Shown here piece by piece: positions 21,950-27,049 of a stretch of 27,049 nucleotides of DNA. Source of the stretch: Colivicinus sp963607765 (GTDB lineage Bacteria > Bacillota_I > Bacilli_A > Erysipelotrichales > Erysipelotrichaceae); contig CAVDDT010000026.1 in NCBI GenBank assembly GCA_963607765.1, positions 1-27,049 of the forward strand, read 5' to 3'. Both the position numbers and the translations under genes were made by a program. The notes beneath the pieces were generated by a model, which worked only from the letters and a program-made list of their open reading frames with translations, was not told the DNA's origin and made no database searches. Position 1 is the stretch's first letter. Each line of letters begins with the position of its first letter.

Positions 21950-23131
21950 TTAAATATTCAATAAAGGCAACATGCTACCAATTTGATCGATGGCAGGGAA
22001 CAAATACCTTCTTAATGATTCAATGCATCTATTTTTAAGTTCTTCATTTAAATTCTTTCCTTGGACAACACCCATTAAAGCCTTAAGCATTGAATAAGCG
22101 CCCAATACTTGATTGATTTGTTCAATCTTTTGAGCATCTTCAGTTTCAAAATAAGCTTTTATAAACGCATCATATGTTCTATAAGTAGATTCTATTTCTA
22201 GACCCATGAATTGCTTTAAATGATCAGGAGCTTGTTTAGCGGCTGAAATAGTAGAGGCATAGACACCAGCTAAGTCAAAGATAGGGTGGCCATAACCGAT
22301 ATCTCCCATATCAATTAAAATTGGTTCGCCATTTTGAATCATTATATTACCAGGGTGGTAATCGCCATGAATTAAAGTGTCTCTATCAGGAATAGAATCA
22401 ATAAAATTATTTAACTTTAGATACTCTTCTTCCGTAATTCTTTCTTTAATCTTATCTATAAATCCTTTATAAGCATCTTTTGTAGAAGAAAGCTTACTAG
22501 TATCTACCTTAGTACTATGTATCTTTTTTAATAATGTTCCAAATATAGTGCCATACTTTTCTGGCTCTTTATTCATTAAAACAGAAATTGTTTCAGCCTT
22601 AATCATCTCAAAGACAAGACCATAGACATCATTTACTCTTACAATGTCATAGGAAATAGCGGTAGGAATTCCTAGTAAGAAAGCTGTTTGAGCTAGCTTT
22701 CTTTCTTTTTCAATATCTTCTAAAGGCGTATTATTAGTGAATACTTTAATGATGGTATCTTCATCTAAACGATATACGCAGCCATTGCCACCTCTGCCAA
22801 TGATTTCACATCCATCAACAGATACTTCTCTTAAAGCTCTTTCTACTTTCATTAAAGTATTAAAGCCTGTCACATGAAGTATTTCACCAACTTCACTGTT
22901 GACGTTTCTCATTACTACTTTTTCTTTTGACTGTTGAATCACTTTTAAAATTACTCTAAGTCCTGCACTAGAAATATAATTTAGATTTTTTGCCTCAAAA
23001 ATAATCTTATTAGGCTTATTTGAAGCAATTAAATCAAATACTTCTTTTTCTACTTGTTCACTATCCGAAGAATCAATTCTCCCATTTAATTCAACAACTA
23101 AAGTGTCATCTTCCATTTGCCCGTTAACCAT
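21950..23131 (-). CDS. STAS domain fused to an APH-type kinase (first paralogue)
   Basis: The 393-residue protein has the same length and order as the next gene: STAS domain with NYISSAGLRV (Ser54/Ser55), then a kinase domain with GRGGNGCVY, HGDYHPGN and LIDMGDIGYGHPIFDL. The two copies share long identical blocks, for example LHVTGFNTLMKVERALRE, so they arose by tandem duplication. Differences cluster in the glycine loop (GGNGCVY against GASATVY) and in the segment after the catalytic loop, which suggests different substrates. It starts 11 bases after the MATE-HATPase stop behind GGGAGG. Both kinase domains look catalytically intact. Confidence 0.92.
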   Translation of the reverse strand: MVNGQMEDDTLVVELNGRIDSSDSEQVEKEVFDLIASNKPNKIIFEAKNLNYISSAGLRVILKVIQQSKEKVVMRNVNSEVGEILHVTGFNTLMKVERALREVSVDGCEIIGRGGNGCVYRLDEDTIIKVFTNNTPLEDIEKERKLAQTAFLLGIPTAISYDIVRVNDVYGLVFEMIKAETISVLMNKEPEKYGTIFGTLLKKIHSTKVDTSKLSSTKDAYKGFIDKIKERITEEEYLKLNNFIDSIPDRDTLIHGDYHPGNIMIQNGEPILIDMGDIGYGHPIFDLAGVYASTISAAKQAPDHLKQFMGLEIESTYRTYDAFIKAYFETEDAQKIEQINQVLGAYSMLKALMGVVQGKNLNEELKNRCIESLRRYLFPAIDQIGSMLPLLNI

Positions 23132-23142
23132 AAACTACCTCC

Positions 23143-24918
23143 CTAAATTCTTATCGTTAAATTATTCATATTCATGGTATTAATATATTTTACTTCTTTA
23201 ACTAAACCATATATCATTCTAAGCCCAACATTAGAAGTTTCATCATCTTTATTGTATAGTTCCATTTGTTTCCCAGGATCAAAAGGTCTACAATCATCCC
23301 TTATTCTAATGATATATTCATCGTTCTTTTTTATAAGACGCACATCAATTGAATGCTTCTTATTATCGTTAAAGCCATGTTCGATAATGTTGCCTACCAT
23401 TTCTTCTACACATAAAGCAATAGACATACTACGTGTATCATATTGATTTCTTTCCTTGAAGAAATCCTCGATTCTTGTAGATAAGTTTATTACTTCATCC
23501 ATTGTTGTAATAGAAGTATCAAAACGGTCTTCTTTTGATACACCAAACTCTTTTGAAAGAAGAAGTAAATCATCAAGTGAAGTAGGAAACTTCTTATTGT
23601 GCAAACTAGCTATGATAAGTATGGTGATTATCATAACAATTTCACTGATTATTAAGGACATCCATACACCATTTAAGCCGATGATGTTTCCTAGTATTAA
23701 AGATAATACAGTAGTGTAAAAGAAATTATCTAATACACCAATAATATGAGCTAATTTCACATTATGAACACCCTGATAGTAGTTCATAAAGATAGTGTTT
23801 ATTGTATGAAGAGGAATGCTTATGGCATAAAATCTAACACATGTATTAGCTAGTGTTAGTACACTTGTATCTTTTAGAAATAAATTAGTGAAGAAACTTG
23901 CAAAGATAAATAAAATGATAGCTACTATGCTTGTTAAGACAACACCAATCTTTAACGCTTCTTTTAGAAGCTTACTTATAGAAGAAATGTCTTCTTCGCC
24001 ATATATAATTCCAGAAACAAGTAGTACAGACATGCCTATAGCTCCACCGATTGAACCAAATAAGCTATTTAACGATCCTTGCATAGAAAAGGCTGCTACA
24101 GCACTACTTGAGGCAACAACTAAAAGTAATCTATTTATACAAAGATTTCTAAGTGGCATAGAAGCTCTACTAATAGCACTTGGAAGTCCTATTGTTATGA
24201 CATCTTTTAAATGTTTCCATTCTATATGCTTAAAAGAAAGTTTAAATAGAATATCTTTTTTACTAAAGTGTAAACACAGTATTAACAATGAAACAAGATA
24301 ACTGATACTTGTGGCGATAGACATTCCAAGCATGCCACCTTTAAATACATAGACATTAAGCAAGTCACCTGCAATATTTATAATTGTCATAATGATTGTG
24401 GAAATGATAGGACGAGTTTTATCTTTATCTAGTTGCATGATTGATGATATTGATGAACAACAAATGATTGGGACAGAAAAAGCTAGTCCAAATAGATAGT
24501 CTCTAGTAAGTGGATATATCACATCGCTTTTTGCACCCAGTAGCATGCATATAGGCTTTATAAACACAAGAAGAATAAGCATTGCCACTATTCCAACGAT
24601 AAAAGATGATATTGTTGAAACAGATAAGATTTCGTTAGCTTTTTTAATATCGCCTTTGCCAAGTGCACTGCCGCATAATGTTTGACATCCTGTTGAAAAG
24701 ATACCCGCTATAGCAGCAGTAAAAATAAAGATTGGTGATGCTAGTCCATAGGCAACAGTAGAGTCTACACCAAGGCATTTGCCTATAATTATGCCATCTA
24801 CTAGCATTCCTATTGTAGAAGTAAGAAAGACAATAATAAGTACCGCTAGACTACCCATTAATAGTTTTCTTATGATATATGAGTCACTATTTTTATCAGT
24901 TAAAGTATTAAATTCCAT
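23143..24918 (-). CDS. MATE transporter fused to an RsbW/SpoIIAB-like HATPase domain
   Basis: The 591-residue protein has a full MATE transporter (about twelve helices, residues 1-455; LVDGIIIGKCLGVDSTVAYGL near the start) joined to a cytoplasmic domain at about 470-591. That domain has the GHKL/HATPase boxes of anti-sigma kinases: N-box E506-x3-N510-x3-H514 in EEMVGNIIEHGF, DDCRPFDP at 541-548 and NVGLRMIYGLVKEVKY at 563-578. RsbW/SpoIIAB use this domain to phosphorylate a Ser in STAS proteins. The next two genes encode STAS domains with that Ser. The ribosome site is weak (AGGGCATGTTCT). The fusion is continuous with no sign of a frameshift. Confidence 0.92.
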   Translation of the reverse strand: MEFNTLTDKNSDSYIIRKLLMGSLAVLIIVFLTSTIGMLVDGIIIGKCLGVDSTVAYGLASPIFIFTAAIAGIFSTGCQTLCGSALGKGDIKKANEILSVSTISSFIVGIVAMLILLVFIKPICMLLGAKSDVIYPLTRDYLFGLAFSVPIICCSSISSIMQLDKDKTRPIISTIIMTIINIAGDLLNVYVFKGGMLGMSIATSISYLVSLLILCLHFSKKDILFKLSFKHIEWKHLKDVITIGLPSAISRASMPLRNLCINRLLLVVASSSAVAAFSMQGSLNSLFGSIGGAIGMSVLLVSGIIYGEEDISSISKLLKEALKIGVVLTSIVAIILFIFASFFTNLFLKDTSVLTLANTCVRFYAISIPLHTINTIFMNYYQGVHNVKLAHIIGVLDNFFYTTVLSLILGNIIGLNGVWMSLIISEIVMIITILIIASLHNKKFPTSLDDLLLLSKEFGVSKEDRFDTSITTMDEVINLSTRIEDFFKERNQYDTRSMSIALCVEEMVGNIIEHGFNDNKKHSIDVRLIKKNDEYIIRIRDDCRPFDPGKQMELYNKDDETSNVGLRMIYGLVKEVKYINTMNMNNLTIRI

Positions 24919-25109
24919 AGAACATGCCCTATATTAATTTTAATACAAGATGCATGCAGATAGACTTATTATTAGATGAAATTAGCAAACGTATATTTTT
25001 TTTACTTGATTTAATTAAGGGATGCTAGAAATATTTGATAGAATTTAAATAGAAATAGAAAGTAAGTCATCAATGTTGACATATATGATTGATTATATGG
25101 AGATTACAC

Positions 25110-25862
25110 ATGGAAGTAGTAGCGACTGGTTTTTCAAATTATGATGAATATAGAAGATTAATTTTAAAAAGAGATAGTTTAAAAAAGGAAGCTTTTAATT
25201 ACCAAGAAGAATATTATCGAAGATTTGGGGACTATATTAGAGAACTTTTTGAAGTTAGGATAAAGTGTATTTCTCTAAAGAAAAAGATTAGCTATTGTCA
25301 AATGCGTGTTAATCGAAATGAAAAAATTGAGAAAGCTAGTTTAGACGTCTTTGTAGAGAATTTTATGAAAGATTACTATGTTGCACTAGATAATCTGATT
25401 AAGCATGTAGATGATCTTAGAAAAGCTCCTAGATTGTCTTTACAAGAAGTAGAGGAAATAAAAAGATTATATCGTTATATCGCTAAGAAGATTCATCCTG
25501 ATATGTATAGTGAGCTTTTTAAAAGAGCTGATGTAAGAGAACTATGGAATAGGGCAATGTTAGCTTATAAGTGCAATAACTTAAAGGAACTAAGAGAAAT
25601 AAAAGTACTAGTAGATTCTTTACACGCCAATAATGAGATTGTTATTGATGATATAGAAGATAAGATAGCTGACGTTAAGGATGAAATAGATACTATCTTA
25701 CATAGTGATAGCTATCAATATAAGTTTCTTTTGGAAGATGATAAAAAGATAGAAGATAAGATTAATGAATTTAATAGAAAGATAGAAGAATTTTCTTCTT
25801 ACAAAGAAGAACTAGAGGCTACTTTCAATACTTTTCATATAGAGGGGAATGCTTATGCCTAA
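25110..25862 (+). CDS. Coiled-coil protein with a divergent J domain
   Basis: The 250-residue soluble, charged protein has N- and C-terminal coiled coils (about 10-100 and 180-245). Its centre, EIKRLYRYIAKKIHPDMYSE, contains HPD at 129-131 between a basic helix II and a helix III (WNRAMLAYKCNNLKELREI), the pattern of a J domain. J domains stimulate DnaK ATPase, so this may deliver a specific client. It lacks the Gly/Phe and zinc regions of DnaJ. The start at 25110 has GGAG eight bases upstream; an earlier in-frame TTG at 25089 is unlikely. It overlaps the HIRAN gene by eight bases. Confidence 0.75.
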   Translation: MEVVATGFSNYDEYRRLILKRDSLKKEAFNYQEEYYRRFGDYIRELFEVRIKCISLKKKISYCQMRVNRNEKIEKASLDVFVENFMKDYYVALDNLIKHVDDLRKAPRLSLQEVEEIKRLYRYIAKKIHPDMYSELFKRADVRELWNRAMLAYKCNNLKELREIKVLVDSLHANNEIVIDDIEDKIADVKDEIDTILHSDSYQYKFLLEDDKKIEDKINEFNRKIEEFSSYKEELEATFNTFHIEGNAYA

Positions 25863-26250
25863 TGAATTAACTGATTCAAATAATGATTTGGTATCAATCA
25901 TTGAAACCGGTGGTATTACTGATTTAATTAAACCTTTAGTAAAAGAAATTCATTTGTTTGATACTTTTATTGCGGGTACTACTTTTATAGAAGACAAGGA
26001 AATATTAAAGTCCCTTAATATCAATGACCATTTAATATTAAAAAGAGAAGTAGATAATAAGTATGATAAGAAGGCTATTCTTATTCTTACGCAAAATAAT
26101 AAAAAGCTAGGTTATATCCCTAGAAAAGATAACATCATTTTTTCTAGACTTCTTGATGCTGGCAAGCTTTTAACAGCTACTATTAAAGAAATAGATCTTA
26201 AGAAAGACTTTAATACTATTAAAATAAGTATATACTTAGTAGATTTTTAA
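25855..26250 (+). CDS. Stand-alone HIRAN-domain protein
   Basis: The 131-residue protein is essentially one HIRAN domain: FDTFIAGTTFIEDKEILKSL, LILKREVDNKYDKKAILIL and KLGYIPRKDNIIFSRLLDAG follow the usual order, ending in a beta strand VDF. HIRAN domains are usually attached to helicases, where they bind 3' ends of single-stranded DNA; alone they occur in bacteria with unknown role. The start at 25855 is used because GAGGGG is well spaced to it; the ATG six bases earlier is too close. The overlap with the J-domain gene suggests the two products work together. The M42 peptidase gene follows 15 bases later. Confidence 0.85.
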   Translation: MPNELTDSNNDLVSIIETGGITDLIKPLVKEIHLFDTFIAGTTFIEDKEILKSLNINDHLILKREVDNKYDKKAILILTQNNKKLGYIPRKDNIIFSRLLDAGKLLTATIKEIDLKKDFNTIKISIYLVDF

Positions 26251-26265
26251 AAGGAGATTATGTGT

Positions 26266-27049
26266 ATGAATGAAATAGAACGCATAAAGGCATTAAGCGA
26301 TGCGTTTGGCCCAAGTGGACTAGAAGATGATGTTTCAACTTTGGTTAAAAGTGAATTAAGTGAATTTGATTGTGTTGAAGATCACTTACGTAATGTACGT
26401 ACTATATTAAATAAAGATAATAAGGGACCAAGAGTAATGCTAGATGCTCACCTAGATGAAGTTGGAATAATAGTACAGGCTGTTAAGCCAAATGGCACAA
26501 TGAAGTTTCTTCAACTTGGTAGATCTGCTGCCCATAATTTTCCTAGTTCTCGTTTTTTAATCAAAAACAAAGAAGGAGAATTAGTAAGAAGCGTTGTTGC
26601 TAGTAAACCACCTCATTTCTCTAGCGCTAGTGAAATGAACAATACTCTTACAATAGATGACATGGTTCTTGATTGTGGCAGTACTAGTAAAGATGAAACA
26701 ATTAATGATTACAAGATAGATACAGCTTCTTTTGCGGTACCTGATGTTAAGTGTGAATATGATGAAAAGAAACACTTATTCTTTGGCAAGGCATTTGATT
26801 GTAGAATTGGTGTTGCAACAGAGATTGAAACACTTAAAAGATTAAAAGATAAGCAATTAAATTGTCTAGTACAGGGTGCATTCTCTGCTCAAGAAGAGGT
26901 AGGAGAAAGAGGAGTCTATGCAAACTATGATGCCTTAAAACCCGATGTGATGATTTGTTTTGAGGGGTGTCCTGCGGATGATACTTTCTTAGATGATTGG
27001 TTTGTTCAAACAGCATTATATAAAGGGCCAATGTTAAGACACTTTGATG
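26266..27049 (+). CDS. M42-family metallo-aminopeptidase (partial, runs off the window)
   Basis: The frame is open to the window edge, giving about 261 residues of an expected 340-350. It starts MNEIERIKALSDAFGPSGLE, the typical M42 opening. Metal and catalytic residues in order are His62 and Asp64 in DAHLDEVGIIV, Asp178 in FDCRIGV and the Glu210-Glu211 pair in AQEEVGERG; the final metal His lies beyond the window. FEGCPADDTF is the variant seen in clostridial members. These enzymes are dodecameric cobalt/zinc peptidases that trim N-termini of peptides in the cytoplasm. AAGGAG lies nine bases upstream of this ATG; another in-frame ATG at 26260 is too close to it. Confidence 0.9.
   Translation, partial: MNEIERIKALSDAFGPSGLEDDVSTLVKSELSEFDCVEDHLRNVRTILNKDNKGPRVMLDAHLDEVGIIVQAVKPNGTMKFLQLGRSAAHNFPSSRFLIKNKEGELVRSVVASKPPHFSSASEMNNTLTIDDMVLDCGSTSKDETINDYKIDTASFAVPDVKCEYDEKKHLFFGKAFDCRIGVATEIETLKRLKDKQLNCLVQGAFSAQEEVGERGVYANYDALKPDVMICFEGCPADDTFLDDWFVQTALYKGPMLRHFD

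Noticed and set aside
25076..25081. Perfect TTGACA as -35 of the J-domain gene
   Set aside because: No -10 follows at 16-18 bases before the ribosome site; the spacing does not allow a normal promoter.
1..27049. TGA recoded as Trp, as in some Mollicutes relatives
   Set aside because: Several genes end in TGA with overlapping starts (ATGA, GTGA), and Trp is encoded by TGG throughout.

Overview
The window is AT-rich DNA from a low-GC Gram-positive (Firmicutes/Bacillota) bacterium. It looks like an anaerobic, gut-type member of the Bacilli/Erysipelotrichia/Mollicutes-like branch. The support is strong Shine-Dalgarno sites, short intergenic gaps, a CIRCE/HrcA-type groESL promoter, lipoprotein signal peptides, and an oxygen-sensitive ferredoxin beside a Crp/Fnr regulator. 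TGA is used as a stop and TGG for Trp, so the code is the standard bacterial one. The genus cannot be named from sequence alone.

Layout. (1) 1-6930, plus strand: the tail of an upstream gene and its terminator, then a compact run. It holds a transglutaminase-like lipoprotein, a PilC/GspF-type membrane protein, four small proteins each with an N-terminal membrane segment (pseudopilin-like), a PilT-type ATPase, a SARP/BTAD-type regulator, a CAT-like acyltransferase that appears to lack its catalytic His, and a small membrane protein. This is a reduced type IV pilus/pseudopilus locus with no PilB or prepilin peptidase in the window. (2) 6932-8792, minus strand: a YhcG-type PDDEXK nuclease, and a two-gene cassette of a C3-like ADP-ribosyltransferase with an overlapping 57-residue protein. 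The cassette is bracketed by perfect 41-bp direct repeats exactly 800 bp apart, and each repeat is the leader of a gene. (3) 8838-11064: CIRCE-controlled groES-groEL, a long inverted repeat, terminators and tRNA-Arg(CCT). (4) 11098-14822: an orphan CARF-HEPN-like protein (Csm6/Csx1/TM1812 type) with no CRISPR array or cas genes in view, overlapping a MATE transporter and a glutaredoxin-like gene. (5) 14886-19103: an alpha/beta-hydrolase lipoprotein with a membrane partner, small unknown genes, a nitroreductase behind a terminator-like leader hairpin, and a divergent ferredoxin / Crp-Fnr pair around a perfect palindrome. (6) 19157-20749: a candidate structured RNA, a TraX-family membrane protein and a DEDDh exonuclease. 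(7) 20758-24918, minus strand: a MATE transporter fused to an RsbW-like ATPase/kinase domain, followed by two tandem paralogues that fuse a SpoIIAA-like STAS domain to an APH-type kinase. (8) 25110-27049: a divergent J-domain coiled-coil protein, a stand-alone HIRAN protein and a truncated M42 metallopeptidase.

The best candidates for an undescribed system are, first, the MATE-HATPase plus two STAS-kinase fusions, which look like a partner-switching circuit built into a transporter. Next are the direct-repeat-flanked ADP-ribosyltransferase/small-protein pair, the orphan CARF-HEPN effector operon and the PilT-only pseudopilus locus. All functional calls rest on motifs read by eye; no database search was run.
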